Source: an uncultured bacterium (GTDB taxonomy: Bacteria > Bacteroidota > Bacteroidia > Bacteroidales > Marinifilaceae). Taken from it: a stretch of DNA of 64,000 bases. The notes under the pieces are model-generated. The model had not been told where the DNA came from. It did no database searches and worked only from the letters and a program-made list of their open reading frames with translations. This document shows, one piece after another, positions 45,709-55,085 of the stretch. Each line of letters starts with the position of its first letter. Within the stretch, counting starts at the first letter, position 1. A program made the position numbers and the translations under genes. The stretch spans positions 62,001 to 126,000 of the forward strand of contig CAJMSX010000001.1 of assembly GCA_905216195.1 (NCBI GenBank), in the 5' to 3' direction.

Positions 45709-46584
45709 ATGAATTATATAGAGTTAATTAACAATTACTGGAGTTTGAGAGAACAGGGGATTATTACCGGTGCGGAGGGTGATTTGTACTTATATTTATT
45801 GCATACGTCAAATAAACTCGCTTGGAAAAATCCGTTCAATCAAAGCAACCGGCTAATATGTGCTTATCTTAATATGAGCGAAAAATCGCTAATCAAGTAT
45901 AAGAACACATTAAAACAAGCCGGGTTAATTGACTTTACAAGTGGCAAAGCTATAAAGCAAAATTCATCTTATACTTTATTGAATCCCTGTAAAAATTACA
46001 GGAGTTCGGAAAGTAGTTTAAACAGTAGTTTGAGAAATAGTCCGGTGAGTAATTTAAACAGTAGTCCGGGCGTAAATCGTTCAGACAACATAAAACAGAA
46101 AATTAAATCAAACAAAACTCTTTCTCTTTCTTCGGAAACCACGGAAAGAGAAAATAAGAAAGAGAGAATATTTTTTTTAGAGTTTTTATTTTTTGAAAGA
46201 AAGATTTTAAATCCAGTAGATGAGGTCGCACGGTTTATAAATCATTATGAAAAAACCAATTGGTTGGATGCCAACGGGAATCGAATAACAAACAGATTGG
46301 CAGCGCTGAAAAGTTGGAAAGTTGCGGAGGGTTTGCCGATGATTCCCAAAAATTTTGCCGACAAATGGCGGGAATTATATGATGCGGCTAAAGCTGAAAC
46401 AGATAAAAGCATTTTAATGCTTACGGACTTGGAAGGTTATCAAATTATAGATAATAGGTTGAAATTGAGTGTAACAAAAGAATTACACCGCTTTATTGAA
46501 GACCCGGACACCTTAATAGCTATCAAATCGGCTTATATGCGAATGTTTCCCGGTCTGATACTTGAATACATATTAACTCAATAA
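45709..46584 (+). CDS. Phage replication-initiator-like protein
   Basis: 291 aa. The N-terminal 95 residues form a winged helix like those of phage replisome organisers: LYLYLLHTSNKLAWKNPF and NMSEKSLIKYKNTLKQAGLIDF. A Ser/Asn-rich linker (about 95-145) leads to a helical C-terminal domain with EVARFINHYEKTNWLDANGNRI, the DnaD/DnaT-like end that loads the host helicase. Position after early regulators fits an origin-binding role. Name by architecture; no origin iterons are recognised. Confidence 0.66.
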   Translation: MNYIELINNYWSLREQGIITGAEGDLYLYLLHTSNKLAWKNPFNQSNRLICAYLNMSEKSLIKYKNTLKQAGLIDFTSGKAIKQNSSYTLLNPCKNYRSSESSLNSSLRNSPVSNLNSSPGVNRSDNIKQKIKSNKTLSLSSETTERENKKERIFFLEFLFFERKILNPVDEVARFINHYEKTNWLDANGNRITNRLAALKSWKVAEGLPMIPKNFADKWRELYDAAKAETDKSILMLTDLEGYQIIDNRLKLSVTKELHRFIEDPDTLIAIKSAYMRMFPGLILEYILTQ

Positions 46585-46593
46585 ATTAAGATT

Positions 46594-46818
46594 ATGGAAG
46601 ATTTAGCCAGTGATATTGTCCGACGGGCAAACAGTCAGAATATTTCAATAAATAAGCTATGTAAAACCGCGGGCGTTTCGCGTCGCTGGTTTGAGTATTT
46701 TAAACAGCGTACCCCTAAATCGGTGTCCGCTTATGTGAAAATAAATCAGTGTCTAACCAATATGGAAATCAGTAATAATGGAAATAATCATTACCCAGGA
46801 GAAGCGGGGAGAAATTGA
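46594..46818 (+). CDS. Small HTH protein of the prophage
   Basis: 74 aa. ISINKLCKTAGVSRRWFEYFKQR is a plain helix-turn-helix. It starts 9 bp after the replication gene, and its last 41 bp overlap the next gene in another frame. Possibly a regulator of the late region; not further identifiable. Confidence 0.58.
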   Translation: MEDLASDIVRRANSQNISINKLCKTAGVSRRWFEYFKQRTPKSVSAYVKINQCLTNMEISNNGNNHYPGEAGRN

Positions 46819-47386
46819 ACACCTACAGCGCGAGTTTAAAAATTATCTATCAGAAAATGAAATTTTACGAGGGACGGCACAAGGCATAAATAGTGCTTTA
46901 TCCCGGAGTATCCCCCAAATTAATAAACAAATAAAAGCCGAGTATAATATTGCACAAAAGTATTTAAGTCGTATTGCCGTTGTTTCCCCAAAAGCAACCT
47001 CCATTCGGCTATATGGAGGTATAAAAATCAATTATTCGCCCGTTCCGATAATTGCATTTAAACCCAAACAAACGCGGGGCAATATTACAGTGGCTATCCA
47101 CAAAGGTAAAACCGTTGTTATTCATAACACATTTATTACCACCATGACAAGTGGGCACAAAGGAGTTTACAGCCGTGGCCGGTATGTTAAAGGCCGTGGG
47201 TTTATTCCAGAAAGTTCTAAAACGACAGGCAGCAAAGTGAGGATAACGGAAATTAAAACGGCCTCACCATTTACCATGGGGACGAGTAAAAGTATAGCCG
47301 AGGACGTGTCGGCGTTTATGGGTACCGAAATAAGGGCACGGGTTACGGGGATATTAAAAGCTAAAGTTAATAAGATTAAAAATTAA
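46778..47386 (+). CDS. Minor tail protein Z-like (GPZ)
   Basis: 202 aa. Typical GPZ features: an N-terminal helix ending INSALSRSIPQINKQI, the basic YNIAQKYLSRI segment, strands with KINYSPVPIIAFKPKQTRG, and the block FITTMTSGHKGVYSR. In lambda, Z acts late in tail completion; in other phages this family lies in head-tail joining regions. Its place ahead of the terminase, separated from the tail genes, is unusual. Confidence 0.7.
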   Translation: MEIIITQEKRGEIEHLQREFKNYLSENEILRGTAQGINSALSRSIPQINKQIKAEYNIAQKYLSRIAVVSPKATSIRLYGGIKINYSPVPIIAFKPKQTRGNITVAIHKGKTVVIHNTFITTMTSGHKGVYSRGRYVKGRGFIPESSKTTGSKVRITEIKTASPFTMGTSKSIAEDVSAFMGTEIRARVTGILKAKVNKIKN

Positions 47387-47550
47387 CCGGGGTTAGGTTC
47401 TTTCCGGGTGGTTGGTATGAGGGTAGGCGTCACCGCAGTTTCGCGTTAGTTAAGGAATGAAAATCTTATACGAAGTGGTTTTATTCTAAGTTTGTTAATT
47501 GTTGCTTTATAGGGTATTATTGGATACGTAGGTTTTATATATGGTGTTTT
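47387..47550. other. 164-bp gap ahead of the packaging genes; possible late promoter
   Basis: No gene. It has one TAAGTTTG (47487-47494) matching TAnnTTTG, about 57 bp before the small terminase ATG, with no clear -33 box. It marks the step from early to late genes. Confidence 0.3.
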
Positions 47551-48204
47551 ATGGGTAAAAGTTATGCAATTGTACCTAAAGGGTGGGTTAAGGTGTCGGA
47601 ATTTGAAGTGTTAACCGGATTAAATAATCGGACGGTGACATTAGCCATTAAACGAGGCGGGATTCCTTTGCAGTGTTGGCGACGAGTTGGTGAGGGTAAG
47701 ACGTCGCCCATTTGTATTAACCCGGAGCCGGCCGCGGTACATTGGTATAAGCATATTAACGGAACGCATCATTTGACGCAACCGTTGAGGGAGAAGTTAG
47801 CAGAGTATATAAGGACATTTGACCCGGCGGCGGTGGAAGATCAGAAAGGAGACATCATGACGGATGAGAGGGCAGAAGATCAGGTAAAAACAGATATTGA
47901 AAGTGAAAAGAAAACGGAGGATAAGATAACATTTGCGGAGGCGCAAAGGCGTAAGGAGGTAGCAAAAGCGAAAACAGCTGAATTGGAGTTATTGGAGAAG
48001 CAGGGAACATTAATTTTAAAACAGAGGGTACAAGATCAGTTATTTAATGCCGGTAAAGAATTGCGGGATGCTTTGTTAGCGGTTCCCGATCGGGTGACGG
48101 ACGAAATTTTAGCAGCGGGGGATAATCGGACAAAGGTAAATAATATAATATATGACGCTATCGCGGCTGAATTAGAACGGTTAGCCGATCTATATATTAA
48201 GTAA
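47551..48204 (+). CDS. Terminase small subunit, Nu1-like
   Basis: 217 aa. An N-terminal DNA-binding helix-turn-helix (KVSEFEVLTGLNNRTVTLAIKRG) recognises the packaging site; an acidic linker follows; and a C-terminal segment REVAKAKTAELELLEKQG with FNAGKELRDALLAVPDRV is characteristic of lambda gpNu1-type and P2-like small subunits. The stop and the next ATG share one base, so it is coupled with the large subunit, its packaging partner. Confidence 0.82.
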   Translation: MGKSYAIVPKGWVKVSEFEVLTGLNNRTVTLAIKRGGIPLQCWRRVGEGKTSPICINPEPAAVHWYKHINGTHHLTQPLREKLAEYIRTFDPAAVEDQKGDIMTDERAEDQVKTDIESEKKTEDKITFAEAQRRKEVAKAKTAELELLEKQGTLILKQRVQDQLFNAGKELRDALLAVPDRVTDEILAAGDNRTKVNNIIYDAIAAELERLADLYIK

Positions 48205-50063
48205 TGGACAAGTACGGGGATATAAAAGGGTTGTTCGAGGGTTTGAAGCCGGTTAACCGTATATCCGTATCGGAATGGGCAGACCAATATAGGTATCTTG
48301 CCCCGGTTTCGTCCGCAGAACCGGGACGGTATCGAACGAGCCGTACCCCTTATCTACGTAAAATTATGGACTGTTTGAGTGTGCGGGAACCTTACAAAAA
48401 GATTGTGTTTATGAAAGCGGCACAAGTGGGTGCAACGGAAGCGGGTAATAATTTTATCGGTTATGTTATTCATATATGCCCAGCACCCACAATGATGGTG
48501 CAGCCAACGGACGGGATGGTTAAACGTATGAGTAAGGGGCGGATTGACCCGTTTATTGATATGTGCCCGGAGTTGAAAAGCCGAGTTTCAGAGAATAAGA
48601 GCCGGGACGGTAAAAATACGATTACACAAAAGAACTTTCCTGGTGGCCTGTTTATTTTGGCGGGTGCGAATAGTCCAGCGGGGTTACGATCTGTACCGAT
48701 TAGAAACCTTATTTTGGACGAAGTGGACGCTTATCCCCGTGATCTTGAGGGTGAGGGTTCGCCAATCGAGTTGGCTATTGCCCGTACCCGAACATTCCCG
48801 AATAAGAAAATTTTCATTATTTCTACCCCCACCATTACCGGCATGTCGGCGATTGAATCGGAGTTTGACGAAACAGATAAAAATTATTACTATGTACCAT
48901 GCCCGTATTGCGGAGGAATGCAGAGGCTTATTTTTTCGCAATTGAAATGGGATGAGGGGAAGCCGGAAACCTCCCGGTATATTTGCGCCCATTGTGGGGC
49001 GGCAATAGAGGAACGGCATAAAGTTGAAATGTTCGCTCATGGAGAATGGATACCGGAGGTAGCGGAACGAGTGAGCGCTGAATCTATTGGGTTTCATTTA
49101 AACGCTTTATATAGTCCGTTCGGTTGGTTAGCATGGTCTGAAATTGCCGACCAGTTTGTTAAGGCAAAGAACGACCCTTATAAATTAAAGGTTTTTGTTA
49201 ATACGGTATTGGGGGAAAGTTGGGCAGAGAAGGGAGAAGCACCGCCGTATAAGAGTCTTTTTAACCGCCGGGAGGATTATAAAATAAATGAGGTACCGGA
49301 GGGAGTTTGTTTTCTCACGTCCGGTGTAGACGTTCAGCGTGACCGGGTCGAGTTGGAAATTGTGGGTTGGTGTGCTGATAAGCGGAGCTATTCTATTGAT
49401 TACCGGGTTTTGGAGGGTGACACCGCCGGAATTGCGGTATGGGATAAGTTGACAGAGGTGGTGAACGAGCGTTTTTTACGTTCGGACGGTATGGGGTTAC
49501 CTATTAAGTTAATGGCGGTGGATAGCGGGTTTAATACCACACACGTTTACGATTTTTGCCGGCGGTTCGACGTGTCCCGCGTTATTCCGATAAAAGGACA
49601 GGATAATTTAGGTATGGCGTTTGCTCCGCCAAAAACGGTGGACGTGACAAAATCGGGCAAACGGGTTGGAAAGTTAAGGCAGTATAATGTAGGAGTCAGT
49701 TTTTTAAAGTCCGAGTTATACGCCTGTTTGCGATTGGAAAAGGACGAAAACGGTACCCCACCCCCCAATTATTGCCATTTTCCGCAGTATGACGAGCATT
49801 ATTTTAGAGGCCTAACGGCAGAAGAACAGATAAAACGGATTGTCCGGGGGTACCCCCGTTATGAGTGGGTAAAGAAGTATGAGCGAAACGAACCTATTGA
49901 TTGCCGGGTGTATGCCCGTGCCGCCGCTGTGATTTTGGGGTTAGACCGTTTGAGGCCGGAACAATTGGCCGCATTGGGCGGAATGCAACCCGCCCCCACC
50001 GAAAATGTCCCCCGGCGAACGGGGGAACGAAAGCGTCGGCGATCTTCTTTTTGGGATAGATAA
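48204..50063 (+). CDS. Terminase large subunit, GpA family
   Basis: A 619-aa packaging motor and nuclease of the lambda GpA type. ATPase: KAAQVGATEA (Walker A variant) and LILDEVDAYP (Walker B). A zinc-ribbon-like pair CPYCGG and CAHCGA (about 232-262) interrupts the protein, as in other GpA terminases. The nuclease half (about 370-560) carries SGVDVQRDRVELEIVGW and VDSGFNTTHVY, the expected Asp residues. It joins the small subunit and the gpW-portal pair. Confidence 0.93.
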   Translation: MDKYGDIKGLFEGLKPVNRISVSEWADQYRYLAPVSSAEPGRYRTSRTPYLRKIMDCLSVREPYKKIVFMKAAQVGATEAGNNFIGYVIHICPAPTMMVQPTDGMVKRMSKGRIDPFIDMCPELKSRVSENKSRDGKNTITQKNFPGGLFILAGANSPAGLRSVPIRNLILDEVDAYPRDLEGEGSPIELAIARTRTFPNKKIFIISTPTITGMSAIESEFDETDKNYYYVPCPYCGGMQRLIFSQLKWDEGKPETSRYICAHCGAAIEERHKVEMFAHGEWIPEVAERVSAESIGFHLNALYSPFGWLAWSEIADQFVKAKNDPYKLKVFVNTVLGESWAEKGEAPPYKSLFNRREDYKINEVPEGVCFLTSGVDVQRDRVELEIVGWCADKRSYSIDYRVLEGDTAGIAVWDKLTEVVNERFLRSDGMGLPIKLMAVDSGFNTTHVYDFCRRFDVSRVIPIKGQDNLGMAFAPPKTVDVTKSGKRVGKLRQYNVGVSFLKSELYACLRLEKDENGTPPPNYCHFPQYDEHYFRGLTAEEQIKRIVRGYPRYEWVKKYERNEPIDCRVYARAAAVILGLDRLRPEQLAALGGMQPAPTENVPRRTGERKRRRSSFWDR

Positions 50064-50168
50064 AATTTTCCACATTTTCCCGAAACGTGGCAAGTTCTTT
50101 CCATGTTTTTGTAAATCAGTTTTTTATGATTTTCCAATGTGCTATTTTCGTCAAAAATAGCACTCATT

Positions 50169-50378
50169 ATGGCATACACCACAGAGGATTACCAAAAACT
50201 AAAACAGGCCATTGTTAATGGCGTCCAATCGGTCAGTTACGGCGATAAAACGGTTAATTACCGGTCACTTTCCGAAATGAAGGAGGCATTAAAGATGATG
50301 GAGGCCGATTTATTCCCGGAACGGATGCCAAGGCGCCGTCGGTTCGGAAGTGTTGACCGTGGTTATTTTAAAGGCTAA
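50169..50378 (+). CDS. Head-tail joining protein, gpW-like
   Basis: 69 aa. YTTEDYQKLKQAIVNGVQSVSYGDKTVNYRS is the compact alpha/beta fold of gpW, followed by a basic tail. In lambda, gpW caps the head after packaging and prepares it for the tail. The start is ATG at 50169; an open frame extends ten codons further from a TTG. Its stop overlaps the portal ATG by one base. Confidence 0.82.
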   Translation: MAYTTEDYQKLKQAIVNGVQSVSYGDKTVNYRSLSEMKEALKMMEADLFPERMPRRRRFGSVDRGYFKG

Positions 50379-51763
50379 TGCGGGTATTTGGTTACGATAT
50401 TAAAGTATGTAAAGTCGGTAAACGAATTTACGAAGCTGCCGACAAAGGGCGGCGGGGTAAATCTTTCCGTATGGCCGGAAGTACAGGTGCCAACCGGGAG
50501 ATCGCCGGGGCGCTTGTTACTTTACGTAATCGGTCACGTCACATGGTACGTAATAACGGTTGGGCAAAGCGGGCAGTTGAATGTATTACAAAACATACTA
50601 TCGGTGAAGGTATACAACCGGCGCCATTAGGCGACCTCACAAAAACCAAAAAGGTTAAGGAGATTTGGAAATTATGGGCTGAAACGACGGTATGCGATTG
50701 GTACGGCAAAAGTACGTTTTACGGTCTACAAGAATTGGCAATGCGTACCATTGTGGAAGGTGGCGATGTAATTGCAATAAAACGGTGGGTTAAGTTGGAG
50801 GTTGGGGACGATTGCGGGGTACCTTTAAAAATTCAGCTTTGCGAGGGCGATCAGATCGATCACAGCCGGAATGGACACAATGAAAAAGGGATTGCCCGGC
50901 TAGGTGTTCAATACAGCGTCGCTGGTGAGTTGCTGGGGTATTGGCTTTTTGACTACCACCCCGGCGACGGTATTGTATTTGGCGTAGCGAATGAAAGCCG
51001 TTTTTTTCCGGAGTCTGACGTTATCCATGCGTTTGAAATATTGCGTATCGGACAATGTCGAGGCATACCGTTTGGCCTTGCCTCTTTTATGAAAATGGGT
51101 GACTTTTCGGACTATGAAGATGCACAATTAGTAAAACAAAAGATTGCCGCCTGTTTTGCGGCGTTCGTGTTAGGGTCAGAGGACACGAACACCGAGCCGA
51201 TAGAGGATTTAGAGCCGGGAATAATCGAACACCTGGGAAGCGCTGAAAGTGTAGAATTTGCCAATCCGCCGAGCGTAAGCGATTATGACCCCTACGCCGC
51301 CCGTATTTTGCAAGGAATTGCCGCTGCTTATGGCATTACTTATGAAATGCTAACAATGGATTATTCAAAGGTAAATTTTACGTCTGGACGTATGGCAAAA
51401 ATTGACGTTACTAATAATTTCAAAAGTTGGCAATATAACCTTATGGTACCGCAATTTTGCGCTCCTATTTGGGGGTGGTTTATTAATGCCTGTATTGTGA
51501 GCGGCAAAATTACTCACTCCATCCGTGCCGACTGGACTGCACCCCGTGTTCAGCAGTTAGACCCGGTTAAAGAAGTCAGCGCCCAAGTAACGAGTATAAA
51601 AAACGGGTTAGCTACCTTATCCGAGATCATACGGGAAACCGGGCGGGAGCCGGAGGAATTTTTTACCGAATATGCCCAAGATATACAGCGGCTTAAAAAT
51701 ATGGGTATTACGTTGGCAAGTATTACCTCCACCCCGGATGATTCTCAACCTACGAAAGATTAA
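50378..51763 (+). CDS. Portal protein, lambda family
   Basis: 461 aa. The family's sequence blocks are clear: SRHMVRNNGWAKRAVECI, VCDWYGKSTFYGLQELA, the conserved VIHAFEILRIGQCRGIPFG and YGITYEMLTMDYSKVNFTS. It would form the dodecameric ring through which DNA is packaged and to which gpW binds. It follows gpW directly, the lambda order. Confidence 0.93.
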   Translation: MRVFGYDIKVCKVGKRIYEAADKGRRGKSFRMAGSTGANREIAGALVTLRNRSRHMVRNNGWAKRAVECITKHTIGEGIQPAPLGDLTKTKKVKEIWKLWAETTVCDWYGKSTFYGLQELAMRTIVEGGDVIAIKRWVKLEVGDDCGVPLKIQLCEGDQIDHSRNGHNEKGIARLGVQYSVAGELLGYWLFDYHPGDGIVFGVANESRFFPESDVIHAFEILRIGQCRGIPFGLASFMKMGDFSDYEDAQLVKQKIAACFAAFVLGSEDTNTEPIEDLEPGIIEHLGSAESVEFANPPSVSDYDPYAARILQGIAAAYGITYEMLTMDYSKVNFTSGRMAKIDVTNNFKSWQYNLMVPQFCAPIWGWFINACIVSGKITHSIRADWTAPRVQQLDPVKEVSAQVTSIKNGLATLSEIIRETGREPEEFFTEYAQDIQRLKNMGITLASITSTPDDSQPTKD

Positions 51764-51781
51764 CCATTAAGATTTTGATAT

Positions 51782-53689
51782 ATGAACAGAGTATTTACAA
51801 AACAGTATGGCCGGGCGCTTATTCAGCCAACCACATTGGATAAGGCAAACCGCACCGTCGATGTGGTTTTTGCTACGGAAACCCCCGTTTTCCGCACCGG
51901 TTGGGAGGAAGATTATAACGAGGTTTTACAGTGTACCGCCGTTTCCGTACGGGTAGAACGGATTAATAAGGGATTACCGGTGTTAGACACCCATAAAACG
52001 TACTCCGTTTTAAATCAGTTCGGACGAACAATAAAGGTTTGGTTTGACGAGAAAAAACGGGAAATGTGGGCAACAATCCGATTTTCACAACGTGCCGAGG
52101 TAGAAGGGGTATTTAAAGATATTGAGGACGGTATTGTTAGCGATATATCGGTTGGGTACCGGGTGTATAAGTTTGAGAGGGAACCACAGGCCGAAGGGGA
52201 ACGCCCCATTTACCGTGCCGTTGATTGGATGCCAACGGAGTTGTCATTTTGTAGTATTGGGGCTGATATAAACAGCGGCACCCGGAGCGCCCAAGAAGGA
52301 GATACAAACGAGGTTATTATAATTGATAAAATACGTAATATGGCACAAGAAACAAAAGAAAGCCCAAAGAATGAGGGTACCCCCCAAAAAACGCCGGATA
52401 TTGAAAATATCCGCAAGGAGGCGACCACCGCCGAACGTACTAGGTTAAATTCAATTCTTACGTCGGTGCGATCGGCAGGTTTGCCGGATACATACGGTAT
52501 TGAGTTATATCAAAGTGATAAAACGGTTGAGGATTGCCGGCAGGAAATTATCATTAAGGCGGCCGGCAAGCAGACCCAACCCCCGAACAGTTTACATGAC
52601 GCCCGTGTTGGTGCTGAAGCCATTGATAAGAAACGCACCGCCGTTGAAGGGATGATTCTAAACCGTGTCGCCCCATCTACTTTTAAATTAGACGAAGATG
52701 CCCGGCAATTTAGGGGTATGACCTTGGTGGAAATTGCAAAGGATTTGTTAACGGAAAGAGGAGTTAACGTAAGGGGTATGGATAAAATGGGTGTCGCAAA
52801 GGTGGTATTTGGTCAGCGTATGCACTCAACGGGCGATTTCCCGCTATTGTTTGAAAATGTGATCGATAAGATGTTACGGGCTGATTACGGTTTCGCCCCG
52901 GAATTTTGGCACCTGATCGCCCGGCAAACTACGGTTAATGATTTCCGGGAAAAGGCGCTTTATCAGGTGGAAACCGATAACGGTATGACAGAAATAGCCG
53001 AAGGAGGCGAAATAAAGTACACCACTTTAAAGGAGGGTAAGCAGTCCATTAGGGTAAAGAGTTACGCCGAGGGTATACAGTTTACCCGTCAGGCGTTTAT
53101 CAACGATGATTTGGGGGCATTTTCTATTATTCCGCAGCGGTTTGTAAAGGATTGGGATGAAAAACGGGGGGATTTGGTTTGGGGATTGATTACGGACAAT
53201 GTGAAAATGAGCGACGGTAAAAATTTGTATTCCACCGATCACAATAATATCATTACCGGTGCCTCATCCGCATTGAGCGAGGCCGGATTAACGGCGGCAA
53301 TGGTGAAGGCCAAAAAGCAAACCGGGATTAACGGGAAACGCCGTATCCGTGTTGAGCCAAAATTTTTGATCGTCCCGGCTGAATTGGAGGTACAGGCGTT
53401 GAAGCTGGTAACAGCAATAACGGCCTCAAATACTAAAGATGTCAATGTGTTTACTAATAAATTTAACGTAATAGTGGAGCCGCGACTAACGCATCCGGAT
53501 GAATGGTATTTACTTGCAGATCCCACGGCGGTTGACGGTTTGTTATATGCCTACCTTGACGGTAACGAAGCGTTACGGGTTAACACCGAAGACGATTTTA
53601 ATACCGATTCCATTAAATATGGCGTCCGGGGCGAATTTGGAACCGCCGCCATTGATTGGCGGGGAACGGTGAAGGCAAACGGGAAATAA
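51782..53689 (+). CDS. Fused prohead protease and major capsid protein
   Basis: 635 aa. The N-terminal 200 residues match an HK97-type prohead protease (S78): LPVLDTHKTYSVLNQFG, and VSDISVGYRVYKF with the Ser/His pair; a helical linker (about 200-330) resembles a scaffold; the C-terminal 300 residues are a Mu GpT-like capsid with KMGVAKVVFGQRM, YADGIQFTRQAF-type text and LYSTDHNNIITG. One chain thus holds protease, scaffold and shell; maturation would cleave between them. No separate capsid or protease gene is present, supporting the fusion as genuine. Confidence 0.85.
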   Translation: MNRVFTKQYGRALIQPTTLDKANRTVDVVFATETPVFRTGWEEDYNEVLQCTAVSVRVERINKGLPVLDTHKTYSVLNQFGRTIKVWFDEKKREMWATIRFSQRAEVEGVFKDIEDGIVSDISVGYRVYKFEREPQAEGERPIYRAVDWMPTELSFCSIGADINSGTRSAQEGDTNEVIIIDKIRNMAQETKESPKNEGTPQKTPDIENIRKEATTAERTRLNSILTSVRSAGLPDTYGIELYQSDKTVEDCRQEIIIKAAGKQTQPPNSLHDARVGAEAIDKKRTAVEGMILNRVAPSTFKLDEDARQFRGMTLVEIAKDLLTERGVNVRGMDKMGVAKVVFGQRMHSTGDFPLLFENVIDKMLRADYGFAPEFWHLIARQTTVNDFREKALYQVETDNGMTEIAEGGEIKYTTLKEGKQSIRVKSYAEGIQFTRQAFINDDLGAFSIIPQRFVKDWDEKRGDLVWGLITDNVKMSDGKNLYSTDHNNIITGASSALSEAGLTAAMVKAKKQTGINGKRRIRVEPKFLIVPAELEVQALKLVTAITASNTKDVNVFTNKFNVIVEPRLTHPDEWYLLADPTAVDGLLYAYLDGNEALRVNTEDDFNTDSIKYGVRGEFGTAAIDWRGTVKANGK

Positions 53690-53721
53690 AAGCAGATACA
53701 ATAATTATTAAAAATTAGGAT

Positions 53722-54045
53722 ATGAATAATAAAGTTTTAGACGGCGGAACATTGGATTATAGCGTAGGCGCCGAAGGTGTAAAAAGCGGCGAAATCGTGA
53801 TTGTCGGTGATGTGGCTGGGGTTGCGATGAGAACGGGAAAAGAGGGGGAAACGGTGGCATTGTGTATCGAGGGGGTTTATTCCTTGCCAAAGGGAACCAC
53901 TGCCATTCCGCAGGGAAAAAAGGTGTATTATAATACTACCGATAAAAACATTGTAGGCACCGCCACCGGCAACACCTTTGTTGGGTATGCGTGGAGTAAT
54001 GCGGCGGCAGCCGATCAGGTGGTTGATGTAAAACTTTCTTTTTAA
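53722..54045 (+). CDS. Capsid decoration/cement protein (DUF2190 type)
   Basis: 107 aa, all beta. GGTLDYSVGAEGVKSGEIVIVGDVAGVA, then LPKGTTAIPQGKKVYYN and a VGYAWSNA-A strand are the DUF2190 pattern seen just after capsid genes. Expected to bind and stabilise the capsid shell. It lies 32 bp after the capsid stop. Confidence 0.78.
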   Translation: MNNKVLDGGTLDYSVGAEGVKSGEIVIVGDVAGVAMRTGKEGETVALCIEGVYSLPKGTTAIPQGKKVYYNTTDKNIVGTATGNTFVGYAWSNAAAADQVVDVKLSF

Positions 54046-54050
54046 CCGTC

Positions 54051-54410
54051 ATGGTATATGTGTTTGACGGTTTGGCCGGGCAAGTGTTTTCCGTAGTTGC
54101 CAGTGTGATGGGAACGCGCGTCGTGTGGCGTTCGTCCACTGGCACGGAAACGCCTGGAATGGTTTTATTTAAAAACCCGACGGAAGCCATACAAATTGGA
54201 GATACGGAACGGTACGAGTACCGCCCAAACCGGGCAACGGCTGAATTCTACGCCGACACGTTCCCGGAATTGAAAAAGGCGGTGGATAGCGGAAAGGATG
54301 AGTATTTAATCGTTGACGGACAAACCTATTTTATAACGGAGATCACAACGAAGGTGGACGGCCGCACCATGGTTGCCCATTTGGAACCCAACGAAAACCT
54401 AAAGTTATGA
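54051..54410 (+). CDS. Putative head-tail joining protein
   Basis: 119 aa. Position directly after the decoration gene and a beta-rich text (VVWRSSTGTETPGMVLFKNP, YLIVDGQTYFIT) fit the FII/stopper class of connector proteins. No stronger family signature seen. Its stop overlaps the next gene by 4 bp. Confidence 0.55.
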   Translation: MVYVFDGLAGQVFSVVASVMGTRVVWRSSTGTETPGMVLFKNPTEAIQIGDTERYEYRPNRATAEFYADTFPELKKAVDSGKDEYLIVDGQTYFITEITTKVDGRTMVAHLEPNENLKL

Positions 54411-54859
54411 TGTACGAGAATTATGAGGACGCTATTGTTGAGCATTTAAAAATGCATGGAGTAGACGTTTCAGCGTTGCCAACGGTGGAGGTTTTGAACG
54501 ATCCCCGCCCCACCGCCAAACCATACATATATATAATGTATAACGGCAGTAGTTACGACGCCCCGGAAAACATGGCCGTTACCACGCAGAAAGAAAGCCT
54601 AAATTTTGAGGCTTTTATCAAAACCAAAAGTCGGCGGGGTAAAAACGGGGTTTTCGCCGTGGCCGAGGAAGTAAAGGGGCGGTTAATGGGTTGGCGTCCC
54701 CCTAGCGCCATTACGCCTGTTATATTTTCGTCCTTTGGCTACGTTACCGGTAATCAAAATAATTGGCAGTATATGTTATCCTTTGCATTCGACCGTTACG
54801 TCGTGCAAAGGGAACTTTCAGAACCAACGGAACTGATAAAACAAATAACGATAGTATGA
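54407..54859 (+). CDS. Mu gp37-like tail terminator
   Basis: 150 aa. EDAIVEHLKMHGVDVSALPTVEVL and the central YIMYNGSSY with a FEAFIKTKSRRGKNGVFAVAEEV helix match Gp37 of Mu-like phages, which lies just ahead of the sheath gene there as here. Likely role at the head-proximal end of the tail. It overlaps the preceding and following genes. Confidence 0.68.
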   Translation: MMYENYEDAIVEHLKMHGVDVSALPTVEVLNDPRPTAKPYIYIMYNGSSYDAPENMAVTTQKESLNFEAFIKTKSRRGKNGVFAVAEEVKGRLMGWRPPSAITPVIFSSFGYVTGNQNNWQYMLSFAFDRYVVQRELSEPTELIKQITIV

Positions 54860-55056
54860 AAAAGTATGAAGTAAAAAACCCCTTTTTAGCGTTTCGCATA
54901 AACGAAGTCCAAAAAGATTACACCCTAAAGCGGGGCGACTTGGTCGAATTACCTGAAACCAATCCGGCTGTACGGGCAATGGAGAGAAGGGGGCAAATTA
55001 AAGAGATCGCCATCCCCGCCCCGAACCCCGTCGAAGTAAAGAAAAAAAGTAAGTAA
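54856..55056 (+). CDS. Small neck/tail protein, positional analogue of Mu gp38
   Basis: 66 aa, no membrane segment. TLKRGDLVELPETNPAVRAMERRGQIKEI resembles the short DUF2635-like proteins ahead of contractile sheath genes. Its ATG overlaps the previous TGA. The assignment rests mainly on position. Confidence 0.52.
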   Translation: MKKYEVKNPFLAFRINEVQKDYTLKRGDLVELPETNPAVRAMERRGQIKEIAIPAPNPVEVKKKSK

Positions 55057-55085
55057 CGTCGGCCATCCGACATAAAAAATGCAAC

